Positions 26,635 to 34,370 of a DNA stretch of 39,523 nt are shown piece after piece. Below the pieces are notes generated by a model. That model searched no databases, was not told the origin of the DNA, and saw only the letters and a program-made list of their open reading frames with translations. Every line of letters starts with the position of its first letter. The stretch's first letter is position 1. The stretch lies in contig NZ_JBEQZJ010000036.1 of the NCBI RefSeq assembly GCF_045223415.1, positions 1-39,523 of the forward strand, read 5' to 3'. The DNA comes from Hoskinsella mucinilytica. Its GTDB lineage: Bacteria > Bacillota_I > Bacilli_A > Erysipelotrichales > Erysipelotrichaceae. A program made the position numbers and the translations under genes.

Positions 26635-27558
26635 ATGCAAGTGTCTTATACGATTGCAGTAATTGGTTCCTGTGTGACAGATATCATCCTACAGGTACCA
26701 CATTTACCATCCTCACAGGAGGACATCAATATCCGATCACAAACCATGTCTCTTGGAGGTTGTGCTTGGAATGCAGCCCATATGCTTTCTCTATTTGGAT
26801 TATCTTATGCCTTATGCACTCCTGTTGGTCAAGGTATTTATGGCGACTATGTCAAAGCTCAATTAAACAAACATCAGGTTACCTCTTTTTTCCCGGAAGC
26901 AAAAGAAGCAAATGGATGTTGTTATTGCTTGATTGAAGAAAACGGAGAACGTAGTTTTCTCGCTGATCACGGTGCTGAATATCATTTCCAGAAAGAATGG
27001 TTTTCACTGTTAGATCAAGAACCCATACAAACCGTTTATATTTGCGGTCTTGAAATAGAAGAGGAAAGCGGTCAATATATCATTGATTATTTGCTACGTC
27101 ATCCAAACCTTACCATTTACTTTGCTTGTGGTCCAAGGATCCTTTCGATTCCTCCTCACAGAATGAAACAATTGTTCGCTTTACATTGTATCCTACATCT
27201 AAATCAAGAGGAAGCCTTATCTTATACACAAAAACAAACCGTAGAAGAAGCCGCTCAGCTCCTTTATCAATATACCAATCAAACCGTTATCATCACATTA
27301 GGAGATAAAGGTTGTTATCTGTTTGAAAACAATCAAGGTCATAGGATCCCTACTGTTCCAAAAAAAGTTGTTGATACCATAGGAGCTGGTGATGCTCATA
27401 TCGGAAGTATCATCGCTCTTCGCACTCTTGGTAAATCTATGACAGAAGCAATAGAAATCGCCAATTACATCTCTGGTGAAGTCGTATCGATGCAAGGCTC
27501 CTTATTGACCCAAACACAATTTGATTCATGCGTGCATGATCTATCACAAAGAATCTAA
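26635..27558 (+). CDS. PfkB-family sugar/nucleoside kinase
   Basis: Ribokinase-fold kinase of about 307 residues. The N-terminal substrate domain has the glycine motif SLGGCAWNAAH (about residues 38-48), and the C-terminal signature is DTIGAGDAHIGSI with the catalytic Asp in GAGD (about residue 250). The variant GAGDAH instead of GAGDAF/SF is a mild departure. Substrate (ribose, adenosine, fructose, pseudouridine and so on) is not readable. The start is uncertain among ATG 26632, ATG 26635 and GTG 26641, all close to AAAGGA. It converges with and overlaps the SpaA-like gene by 15 nt at the 3' end. Confidence 0.88.
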   Translation: MQVSYTIAVIGSCVTDIILQVPHLPSSQEDINIRSQTMSLGGCAWNAAHMLSLFGLSYALCTPVGQGIYGDYVKAQLNKHQVTSFFPEAKEANGCCYCLIEENGERSFLADHGAEYHFQKEWFSLLDQEPIQTVYICGLEIEEESGQYIIDYLLRHPNLTIYFACGPRILSIPPHRMKQLFALHCILHLNQEEALSYTQKQTVEEAAQLLYQYTNQTVIITLGDKGCYLFENNQGHRIPTVPKKVVDTIGAGDAHIGSIIALRTLGKSMTEAIEIANYISGEVVSMQGSLLTQTQFDSCVHDLSQRI

Positions 27559-28287
27559 CTCATCGTCTTCTTGCACTTCTGATGTAAGATGTAATAAGAT
27601 ATGATGTTTATGAAAATAGATTACGATAGCCATTACCATCAACAAGAATGCGATCGTCAATATCCATAAAGAAGCATCCTGTTTTTTCTCTGCAAAAGGA
27701 AGCTTCTTTTTCGTATATACCTTTAATTCATAATTGGCTTGTTGATTTTCATCTGTAATCGTAAATTCCACTTGATGATGGTCCATTTCTATTTCATAAG
27801 TTTGTACCTCCAGATCCTTTAATACACAATACCCCTTATCATCTGTTTGATAATATCTTGATTGATCATGGGACTCATTCCATAACGTAAATGCATAATG
27901 TGTTTGTGGTTCTTCATTCTCATTGACGATTTGAATATATGCCATTCCGACTTTTTTCTGATTGATGAATGGTTTTAAAACCAAGCTATCTCCTTCTTTA
28001 TACGCAAAAGACTGCCCTACTTCATCCTTTTCATAGCCGGAAATGGTAGATGTTTGCATGATACTGTAACTTCCACTTTCTAAATCTTTTAATACCACCA
28101 TTCCTTTTGCATCACTTAAAATATCACTTGCATATAGCATCTGATCCTTCATCAATTGAAATCGTGCGCCTTGAATCGGTTGATGATCCTTTGTCGTTAC
28201 TTGAAAAGATACCGCTATATGTGCACTATGTATCGGTTGCATAACCAAACATAAGCATAACATAAGGATCCATTGTTTCCATCTCAT
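27544..28287 (-). CDS. SpaA/prealbumin-like surface protein, membrane anchored
   Basis: A 247-residue secreted protein. A signal peptide occupies residues 1-22 (hydrophobic ILMLCLCLVM, cleavage after HSA). Two prealbumin-like (Cna-B/SpaA) domains follow: about 25-105, with LSDAKGMVVLKDLESGSYS and SGYEKD, and about 113-192, with TDDKGYCVLKDLEVQTYEI. A membrane helix (about 206-226) and a charged cytoplasmic tail end the protein. A sortase LPXTG is absent: LPFAE at 196-200 sits in the right place but departs at the critical Thr-Gly. The ATG follows GAGGTGACATC. It may be a cell-surface adhesin or stalk; the ligand is unknown. Confidence 0.78.
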   Translation of the reverse strand: MRWKQWILMLCLCLVMQPIHSAHIAVSFQVTTKDHQPIQGARFQLMKDQMLYASDILSDAKGMVVLKDLESGSYSIMQTSTISGYEKDEVGQSFAYKEGDSLVLKPFINQKKVGMAYIQIVNENEEPQTHYAFTLWNESHDQSRYYQTDDKGYCVLKDLEVQTYEIEMDHHQVEFTITDENQQANYELKVYTKKKLPFAEKKQDASLWILTIAFLLMVMAIVIYFHKHHILLHLTSEVQEDDELDSL

Positions 28288-28419
28288 GATGTCACCTCAT
28301 TTCAGTATATGAAGTTTCATTCAAAACAGTATCCATTCTCCATTTTTTTGTTTTCATCTAGGCAACCATATAGTTGGTCTTTGACTTTACCCATATACTG
28401 TAAGGAAAGGAGGATCAAT

Positions 28420-28932
28420 ATGAATAACAACAACTTTGGTCCATTAGAAATCGGAAATGTAGGCATTGCCGTTAATAAGATGCAAGCCTATCTAAACATG
28501 ATGCAGGAAAGAGGCTTTATCAAAACAAAGCTCGTAGAGGATGGTAAATACGGTGAAACGACCGCAAATGCGGTAAGAGAATGGCAAGCATATAGTGGCT
28601 TGAGCATTGATGGAAAGATCAATTTAACAACTTGGAATTCCCTTGTGAACAAACTGCGAGAATTGAACATTATCACCAATGTTCCTGTCTATAGCCGTTC
28701 ATATTATTTAACTCAAGGTAATCAAGGATTGGATGTTTTTAAGATGCAAGAATATTTAAATGAGATTGCTGCGAAAAACAACTGTCTTCGTCCTATTCCA
28801 TTAGATGGAACGTTTGGCCCTCGTACCACAACCATGGTACAACAGTATCAATATCTGTATGATCTCATCATTGATGGAACGATCGGAAAGAATACTTGGG
28901 ATTCTATCATCAATGAACGTAATGCATTATAA
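28420..28932 (+). CDS. Protein with two peptidoglycan-binding domains
   Basis: A 170-residue product composed almost entirely of two PG_binding_1 repeats: about residues 13-82 (NKMQAYLN, DGKYGETTANAVREWQ, IDGKINLTTWNSL) and about 98-167 (FKMQEYLNEIA, DGTFGPRTTTMVQQYQ, IDGTIGKNTWDSI). There is no signal peptide or catalytic domain, so how it reaches the wall is unclear; spore-cortex or holin-like release are possibilities only. The open frame extends to 28273, but the ATG at 28420 follows a strong GGAAAGGAGGATCAAT site. It is divergent from the SpaA-like gene and followed by a terminator. Confidence 0.88.
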   Translation: MNNNNFGPLEIGNVGIAVNKMQAYLNMMQERGFIKTKLVEDGKYGETTANAVREWQAYSGLSIDGKINLTTWNSLVNKLRELNIITNVPVYSRSYYLTQGNQGLDVFKMQEYLNEIAAKNNCLRPIPLDGTFGPRTTTMVQQYQYLYDLIIDGTIGKNTWDSIINERNAL

Positions 28933-28958
28933 AGATTCATATCAACGTGGGTAATGAG

Positions 28959-28986
28959 AAAGTCTGTGAATGCACAGACTTTTTTG
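28959..28986 (+). terminator. Terminator after the peptidoglycan-binding gene
   Basis: AAGTCTGTG / CACAGACTT 9-bp stem with an AATG loop and a run of seven T. Confidence 0.92.
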
Positions 28987-28997
28987 CTTTCCTATGC

Positions 28998-29003
28998 TAT
29001 AAT
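28998..29003 (+). promoter_or_regulatory. Extended -10 promoter
   Basis: TGCTATAAT, an extended -10, 30 nt before the ATG at 29033; the -35 position falls in the preceding terminator stem and reads CAGACT. A GGAG ribosome site follows. Confidence 0.65.
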
Positions 29004-29032
29004 CATACTATCGATACAAGGAGCACACGATC

Positions 29033-29635
29033 ATGAATGAAACAACATCAATTGAAACAGCAACAAGACTTTATGAACAATATCTTACCACGCAACATAT
29101 GAGAAGTGATCTTGTCCAACAACTACATGCATGGATGAAAACATATCGAGGTGTACTCAATGCCAGTGATTATGTACATATCTTACACATGGAAGGACGT
29201 TATTATGAAGAAAACGGAAATAAGAATGCCGCAAGATATTGTGCTATGCGTATGTTGGCGATTAAAGAGTGTTATCGTTATCCAAGAAGAAAGCGTTCTC
29301 GCATGTTACATTTTTTACCTTATGAATTTCATGAGGATGAAGATGCCTTTCTGAATGAATATACCGACTTTATACAAAATGTATACAAAAGCATCTACAA
29401 AAAGCTGTATGTCTTAACCGTAGGTTTGATTCTTGTTGTATTTTGTATCGTCACGTTTCTATTACACGTTTCCCCTCTCTTTGCATTTATCGAAGCATCG
29501 TTGTTAGGACTGATCAATTTCTTTATTCAAAAACGCAAATTACCTATCATGTTTCAAAAAAATCAAACCGATGCCAGTGGCAAACATATCGAAGAAGTAC
29601 TCAGAGATTTTGATGCTACTTATCGTTTTATGTAA
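29033..29635 (+). CDS. Unrecognised protein with two C-terminal membrane helices
   Basis: A 200-residue protein I do not recognise. Residues 1-120 are soluble and helical with many Tyr, Arg and His; KNAARYCAMRMLAIKECYR may be a TPR-like helix pair. Residues 125-146 (LYVLTVGLILVVFCIVTFLL) and 148-165 form two hydrophobic helices, followed by a basic QKRKLP turn and a short tail. A good promoter, a ribosome site (AAGGAG) and a terminator at the end support a real single-gene unit. Membrane-attached cytosolic domain is likely by the positive-inside pattern. Confidence 0.75.
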   Translation: MNETTSIETATRLYEQYLTTQHMRSDLVQQLHAWMKTYRGVLNASDYVHILHMEGRYYEENGNKNAARYCAMRMLAIKECYRYPRRKRSRMLHFLPYEFHEDEDAFLNEYTDFIQNVYKSIYKKLYVLTVGLILVVFCIVTFLLHVSPLFAFIEASLLGLINFFIQKRKLPIMFQKNQTDASGKHIEEVLRDFDATYRFM

Positions 29636-29640
29636 AAAAA

Positions 29641-29663
29641 ACAGCTGAAGGTCAATCAGCTGT
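29641..29663. terminator. Bidirectional terminator
   Basis: ACAGCTGA / TCAGCTGT 8-bp stem with a 7-nt loop, A-run on the left and T-rich on the right. It ends the 29033-29635 gene and overlaps the last codons of the UvrA-like gene on the other strand. Confidence 0.85.
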
Positions 29664-31925
29664 TTCTTTTTGTTTATGACACGATTTTCTTAAATAATCT
29701 GCGGTTATCGTCATTGCCTCTTCTAACATTTGTTGCGGTGTTCCAGTAAATACGATTTCTCCACCCTTTGTTCCTCCATCTGGTCCTACATCAATGATAT
29801 AATCCGCTTGTTTTAATACATCTAAATGATGTTCGATCACGATAACGCTATTCCCTCTATCCACAAAGCTTTCTAATAACTTCATGATTCCTTTGATATC
29901 AGATGCATGAAGTCCTGTAGTAGGTTCATCCAAAACAAAGATGGATCCTTTCTTTTTTATGTTCTTCGCTAATTTGATGCGCTGACGCTCCCCTCCAGAC
30001 AGCGTAGAAAGTGGTTGTCCTATCGATAAATAAGATAAGCCAACTTCTTGTAAGGCACAAAGTTTTCGATAAATTTTTGGTTGATCGGAAAAAAACGATA
30101 ATGCATCTTCAACACTTAGCTCCATCATCTCAGCAATATTTTTATTGCGATATCGATAAGACAAAGCTTTTTTGTGATATCGTTTTCCCTCACAGACCTC
30201 ACACACACTTGTTACAGGATCCATAAAAACCAATTCTGTGGTAACGACACCTTTTCCATGACAATGCGGACAAGCCCCTTTACTGTTAAATGAAAACATC
30301 GAACGATCTACTCCATGTTCCAAAGCCAAAAGATTTCGCAAATCATCGCTAAACTCCATAAAGGTTGCCGGTGTTGATCGATTCGTTGCCGTGATGCAAG
30401 ATTGATCCACTAAAATTACCTGATCTTCATAAGTTTTCGCAAACACATCACGAATCAAGGTACTCTTACCTGAACCAGCCACTCCACTCACCACACATAA
30501 CACATGTTGAGGAATATCTACCGAAACATGCTTTAAATTATGCAAGGTTGCATCTTGTATGCTCAAATATTCTTTGATCGCTCTAGGCCTTGTTTTGATC
30601 TTTATTTCTTCTCTGAGCGCTTTTCCCGTAACTGTATCGCTTTTTAACAGTTGTTCATAACTCCCTTGAAACATGATGTTACCTCCATGTTTTCCAGCAA
30701 GAGGTCCCACATCGATAATTTCATCTGCGATCTCTATGACATCTTGATCATGCTCTACAACCAAAACCGAATTACCTCGATCTCTTAAACTTTTCAATAA
30801 ACGAGTCATGCGATACACATCTCTTGGATGCATTCCGGTACTGGGCTCATCAAAAATATAGGTCAATCCGGTCAAAGAACTCCCCATATAACGCACAAGC
30901 TTTAATCGTTGTGCTTCCCCACCCGATAAAGAAGATGATTCTCGATTCATGCTCAGATAAGGTAATCCGATATCGATCATCCTTGTTAAGGATGCAATCA
31001 AAGAAGTGACGATACTTTGCGCTCTGGAATCTTGAATTTGTGTTAAAACATCTCTTAGTTTTGAGAACTCCATCTCACACATATCCGCAATCGAATAGCC
31101 ATTGATCTTAGAACTTAATGCAACATCATTTAATCGTTTTCCTTGGCATTGTGGACAAGTATCAGTCTTTAACAGATAGGCCAAACGTTTTAAGGATGCA
31201 TCTGATACATTTGTCATATCCCGATTCAATAACAGTCGAGAAAAGTGATGATGAATACCTTCCACTTTCTTATGTACCCTTGTACCATTCTCTTCATAGC
31301 TACCATACAACAATAAATGATATTCCTGTGGGGTGTAATCTTTCAATTTTTTATCAATATCAAATACACCCGATTCTGTATATTGACGATAATACCAATT
31401 ACCGGGATGAAATGCAGGTAGATCTACCATCCCTGTTCTCCAAGACTTCTCTTTATCTAATGCTTTTTCGATATTGAGGGTCACGACCTTACCTAACCCC
31501 GAACATGTTGGACACATTCCACTTGGATCATTAAACGAGAAACTGGACGCACTTCCTGTATGTGGCTCGCCTATCCTTGAAAACAATAATCGCAATCCCG
31601 AATATAAATCACTGATGGTACCGACAGTAGAACGTGCATTTCCTTGTAATCTACTTTGATCAATGATCACAGAAGCACTCAAATGATCGATGCTATCCAC
31701 TTTGGGTTTCTCATACTTCGGTAATCTACCACGAATGAAAGCACTATAAGTTTCATTCATTTGACGTTGACTTTCAGCTGCGATGGTATCAAATACGATG
31801 CTTGATTTTCCTGATCCCGAAACGCCGGTAAACACAACGATCTTCTCCTTAGGAATCCTCAATGATACATGTTTCAAATTATTCTGACTCAAACCCTTTA
31901 TGATCATTTCTTTTTTCTTTTCCAT
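29652..31925 (-). CDS. UvrA2-like ABC ATPase lacking the UvrB-binding domain
   Basis: A 757-residue paralogue of UvrA (about 940 residues). Two ABC units are visible: Walker A GVSGSGKSS (34-42) and GVAGSGKST, signatures LSGGEAQRLKL and LSGGERQRIKL, Walker B IFDEPSTGMH and VLDEPTTGLH. Zinc motifs CPTCSGLGK, CPQCQGKR, CPHCHGKG and CEVCEGKR are present. RIGEPH (about residue 117) runs almost straight into FSFNDPSGMCPTC; in true UvrA the UvrB-binding domain lies in between. This is the UvrA2/DrrC-like class linked to drug or DNA-damage tolerance. The ATG at 31925 (second of ATGATG) is best spaced after AGGAGG. Its promoter has a MerR-type 19-bp spacer. Confidence 0.92.
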   Translation of the reverse strand: MEKKKEMIIKGLSQNNLKHVSLRIPKEKIVVFTGVSGSGKSSIVFDTIAAESQRQMNETYSAFIRGRLPKYEKPKVDSIDHLSASVIIDQSRLQGNARSTVGTISDLYSGLRLLFSRIGEPHTGSASSFSFNDPSGMCPTCSGLGKVVTLNIEKALDKEKSWRTGMVDLPAFHPGNWYYRQYTESGVFDIDKKLKDYTPQEYHLLLYGSYEENGTRVHKKVEGIHHHFSRLLLNRDMTNVSDASLKRLAYLLKTDTCPQCQGKRLNDVALSSKINGYSIADMCEMEFSKLRDVLTQIQDSRAQSIVTSLIASLTRMIDIGLPYLSMNRESSSLSGGEAQRLKLVRYMGSSLTGLTYIFDEPSTGMHPRDVYRMTRLLKSLRDRGNSVLVVEHDQDVIEIADEIIDVGPLAGKHGGNIMFQGSYEQLLKSDTVTGKALREEIKIKTRPRAIKEYLSIQDATLHNLKHVSVDIPQHVLCVVSGVAGSGKSTLIRDVFAKTYEDQVILVDQSCITATNRSTPATFMEFSDDLRNLLALEHGVDRSMFSFNSKGACPHCHGKGVVTTELVFMDPVTSVCEVCEGKRYHKKALSYRYRNKNIAEMMELSVEDALSFFSDQPKIYRKLCALQEVGLSYLSIGQPLSTLSGGERQRIKLAKNIKKKGSIFVLDEPTTGLHASDIKGIMKLLESFVDRGNSVIVIEHHLDVLKQADYIIDVGPDGGTKGGEIVFTGTPQQMLEEAMTITADYLRKSCHKQKETAD

Positions 31926-31954
31926 CATTACCTCCTAGTTTGATAACCAGTTCT

Positions 31955-31985
31955 ATGATAAAGTCTTCCCTTAAGGTAGAGTCAA
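31955..31985 (-). promoter_or_regulatory. Promoter with 19-bp spacer, MerR-type
   Basis: Minus-strand TTGACT (31980-31985), then 19 nt, then TATCAT (31955-31960), 30 nt before the UvrA-like gene. Between them lies CTACCTTAAGGGAAG with the palindromic core CCTTAAGG. Overlong spacers with a central dyad are the hallmark of promoters untwisted by MerR-family activators. The -35 box overlaps the SirTM stop codon. No merR gene is in the window. Confidence 0.72.
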
Positions 31986-32875
31986 GTACTTTTTGATAAA
32001 TGAGAACTCATCCAAGCATTCACACATGTTTCGATTGGCATCTTGCACAACAAAGAACGATCCATTATTTCATTTGGACACATCACATCTTCTTGATTGA
32101 TAGCGATATAAACAGCATCCTTCCTAACCGCAGTCATACGCCAAAATGGATACTTGATGATACCGGGTGTCTGAAAGCCTACACCCAACTCCAAAAATAC
32201 GACACGATCTTGCTTATGCAGTTTCAAAAAAGTTTCATATCGTTGTTTTGCGGCATACCAGCCTTCATCCTCTACAAAACGATCATCACATCGAAGATTC
32301 GGTATCATAGGTTGATGGCATATCGGACACAAAGGGATATCCTTAGAAAGGATGCGAAGATTTTTTTGCGTACTCACCATATGCTTGATCAATGATTCAT
32401 TTTCATAGGTTTTTGTATGACATGGTCCACTGCATTGTAATAATCCATAATCTCCTTGCATATAAAACAGACGCTGTTTATCAAACCCATTGATCTGAAA
32501 TTGATGATCCACATTACTGGTAATCACAAAATACTCTTTTTTATGAAGGATAGAATATAGATCACGATAAAGTTTACGGGTGCCCGCATCATAGCGATTC
32601 ACATATATAAAGCGACTCCAATAAGCCCAATACTGTTCTAAGGTTTCAAATGGGTAAAAACCGGCTGAATACATATCTTGAAATCCATATTCCTGTATGA
32701 AATCCTCAAAATACTGCTGGAAACGCTTACCATCATAGTGAAGTCCTGCTGCTGTAGATAACCCTGATCCGGCACCTACGATGATTGCATCTGCTTGTTG
32801 AAGCTGTTTCATGATATCATCTTGCATTACATAATAATCTTCGATAGATGGCTTCATCTTCTTTTTTGAACACAT
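31982..32875 (-). CDS. SirTM-class sirtuin (protein ADP-ribosyltransferase)
   Basis: A 297-residue sirtuin of the microbial SirTM class, whose characterised members ADP-ribosylate proteins rather than deacetylate them. The NAD loop is GAGSGLSTAAGL (34-45), without the GIPDFR of deacetylases. TSNVDHQF carries Asn121, and MQGDYG puts Gln140 where deacetylases have the catalytic His; the Asn-to-Gln spacing of 19 matches the reported S. pyogenes SirTM residues. Zinc cysteines are Cys148, Cys152, Cys183 and Cys186. The ATG follows GGAGGTGATCTTCA inside the macrodomain gene, giving a 59-nt overlap. Known partners GcvH-L and LplA2 are absent from the window, so the target is unknown. Confidence 0.92.
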   Translation of the reverse strand: MCSKKKMKPSIEDYYVMQDDIMKQLQQADAIIVGAGSGLSTAAGLHYDGKRFQQYFEDFIQEYGFQDMYSAGFYPFETLEQYWAYWSRFIYVNRYDAGTRKLYRDLYSILHKKEYFVITSNVDHQFQINGFDKQRLFYMQGDYGLLQCSGPCHTKTYENESLIKHMVSTQKNLRILSKDIPLCPICHQPMIPNLRCDDRFVEDEGWYAAKQRYETFLKLHKQDRVVFLELGVGFQTPGIIKYPFWRMTAVRKDAVYIAINQEDVMCPNEIMDRSLLCKMPIETCVNAWMSSHLSKST

Positions 32876-33596
32876 TGAAGATCACCTCCAATTTTGTTTG
32901 ATTTTCTGCTTGATCCTCTAGCACCGTTTCAATTGCTATTTTAGCAGCTTCCTCATTTGGATAATGAAATTCTCCTGTCGATATGCAACAGAAAGCAAGC
33001 GAATGAATAGCATACGTTCTTGCCAAACATAAACAATGTTTGTAACAATTCCTTAACAGCTGTTGATCCGTTTCTGTAACAGCACCATAAATGATGGGCC
33101 CTACGGTATGAATGATATACGTACTTGGTAACTCGTAAGCAGAAGTGATCATAGCTTCACCGCAAGGAAAAGGCTTACCTCTTTTTCGCATGATTTCATC
33201 GCAAGCCAATCGTAGCTGTATTCCCGCAAATGAATGAATTGCATTATCGATACAACCATGACATGGAATGAAACAACCTAACATTTGCGTATTCGCCGCA
33301 TTAACGATTGCATCCACTTGTAAACATGTGATATCTCCTCTATAAAGATATACATGTTCTTGTACTTTGGTCATATCAGATAATGAGATAATGTTTTTAT
33401 GTTTTAATTCCTCTTGTAGATACTCATTTTGTATACGTATGACCTTTTGATCGATTGGCATTGGCATACGTTGATTCATCAATGAACGTAATAGCTGTTT
33501 TTGTTGCGCCAAAGAATAGGATGTAATCGACTCCTGTATCCCCTGTTCCTTCATGAGATAAGATAATAAATAACGTAATCGTTCTTCCTGTTTCAT
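32817..33596 (-). CDS. Zinc-containing macrodomain ADP-ribose hydrolase
   Basis: A 259-residue protein with a helical N-terminal extension (about 1-75) and a macrodomain (about 80-255). Motifs are YRGDIT, VDAIVNAAN, then MLGCFIPCHGCIDNAIH, in which Cys108, His113 and Cys115 fit the zinc site of the SirTM-linked Zn-macro class, and later STGEFHYP. Such enzymes remove the ADP-ribose added by the partner SirTM, making a reversible pair. It overlaps the preceding FMN/ferredoxin gene by 4 nt (ATGA) and the SirTM gene by 59 nt. The end (VIFNVFKKEDEAIYRRLL) is a normal macrodomain terminus, so the overlap is not an extension artefact. Confidence 0.93.
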   Translation of the reverse strand: MKQEERLRYLLSYLMKEQGIQESITSYSLAQQKQLLRSLMNQRMPMPIDQKVIRIQNEYLQEELKHKNIISLSDMTKVQEHVYLYRGDITCLQVDAIVNAANTQMLGCFIPCHGCIDNAIHSFAGIQLRLACDEIMRKRGKPFPCGEAMITSAYELPSTYIIHTVGPIIYGAVTETDQQLLRNCYKHCLCLARTYAIHSLAFCCISTGEFHYPNEEAAKIAIETVLEDQAENQTKLEVIFNVFKKEDEAIYRRLLCNAR

Positions 33597-34228
33597 CCTG
33601 CGACCTCTTTTCTCTGTTTTTCAATACTATGATTCGCACAAACTTGGATACAACGGCCACAATGAAGACAATGCTCCTGTAAGATCGTCATTTTAGAATC
33701 TTTGTGTAAGATACATCGTTGAGGACATACTTCTAAACAACGCCCACAACCATTACAGTTTTCCTTTATGACATATTGTGTCATTTCCATTTTATGATGA
33801 AAAGAAAACGGTATTCTGAGAATAGGATGTTGACTTAGATCAAAAAACTCTCCTTCATATTCATAAAGCTCAAACACTTCAAGTGCCTTTCTTGCTTCTT
33901 CATTAGGATAGATTTCTTTCATATAAGGATTTACATTGAATATTTCTTCTAAATATGTTTGCCCTATCGCCTTGATGTTTCCTCTCACACTAATCGCTAT
34001 TGATGTTAAAGTTGTACTTCCCTTCAATCCTGTCATTGCCACATATTGATCTTTTTGTAATCTTTGATATAAAGATTTTCCCTTTGCAGTTAAGAAATAC
34101 AACTTATCACTTTGATAAAGCATGATATCGATTGCCGCTGTCACAGGATGAAATGCTTCATCTGTCGTTGCTAAAATCACCGTATGAATCTCTTCTTGTA
34201 ACATTTTTAATATATCATTTCTTTGCAT
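33593..34228 (-). CDS. FMN-binding split-barrel / 2[4Fe-4S] ferredoxin fusion
   Basis: A 211-residue protein. Residues 1-140 look like a pyridoxamine 5'-phosphate oxidase-type FMN split barrel (HTVILATTDEAFHPVTAAID, KLYFLTAKGKSLYQRL). Residues 150-200 hold two complete ferredoxin motifs: Cys158, 161, 164, 168 and Cys187, 190, 193, 197. This suggests electron transfer from reduced ferredoxin clusters to a flavin-bound substrate; the substrate is unknown. The ATG at 34228 follows AAGGAGGAAAAAAG; the upstream TTG is not needed. First gene of the operon with the macrodomain and SirTM genes, and divergent from an HxlR regulator. Confidence 0.88.
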   Translation of the reverse strand: MQRNDILKMLQEEIHTVILATTDEAFHPVTAAIDIMLYQSDKLYFLTAKGKSLYQRLQKDQYVAMTGLKGSTTLTSIAISVRGNIKAIGQTYLEEIFNVNPYMKEIYPNEEARKALEVFELYEYEGEFFDLSQHPILRIPFSFHHKMEMTQYVIKENCNGCGRCLEVCPQRCILHKDSKMTILQEHCLHCGRCIQVCANHSIEKQRKEVAG

Positions 34229-34285
34229 CTTTTTTCCTCCTTGCAATCATACACAAACCGCTTGCTTCTTATTCTCTTCCTCTAT

Positions 34286-34336
34286 ATAATAAGTCCTGTA
34301 AGTACCTTATGTAAAGTAAGCACTTTTTTGTACGAT
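34286..34336. promoter_or_regulatory. Divergent promoters flanking a candidate HxlR operator
   Basis: Minus strand: TTTACA (34310-34315), 18-nt spacer, TATTAT (34286-34291) for the FMN/ferredoxin operon. Plus strand: TTATGT (34307-34312), 18-nt spacer, TACGAT (34331-34336) for the HxlR gene. The two -35 regions overlap, so one bound regulator could control both. Confidence 0.55.
34298..34326. repeat. Direct repeat GTAAGYAC, candidate HxlR sites
   Basis: GTAAGTACCTT (34298-34308) and GTAAGCACTTT (34316-34326) recur with an 18-bp period, and CTTA/TAAG forms a small dyad between them. They lie in the overlapping divergent promoters. HxlR proteins bind such TAC/AAG-rich repeats, so autoregulation is inferred. 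Confidence 0.5.
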
Positions 34337-34370
34337 AGGAACCAAAAGGAAACGATTAGGAGGAATGGTC

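Noticed and set aside
28366..28399. Sporulation sigma-E-like promoter (repeated CCATATA) before the peptidoglycan-binding gene
   Set aside because: The -10-like CATATACT is suggestive, but the spacing to the upstream ATA motif is too long and there is no sporulation gene nearby.
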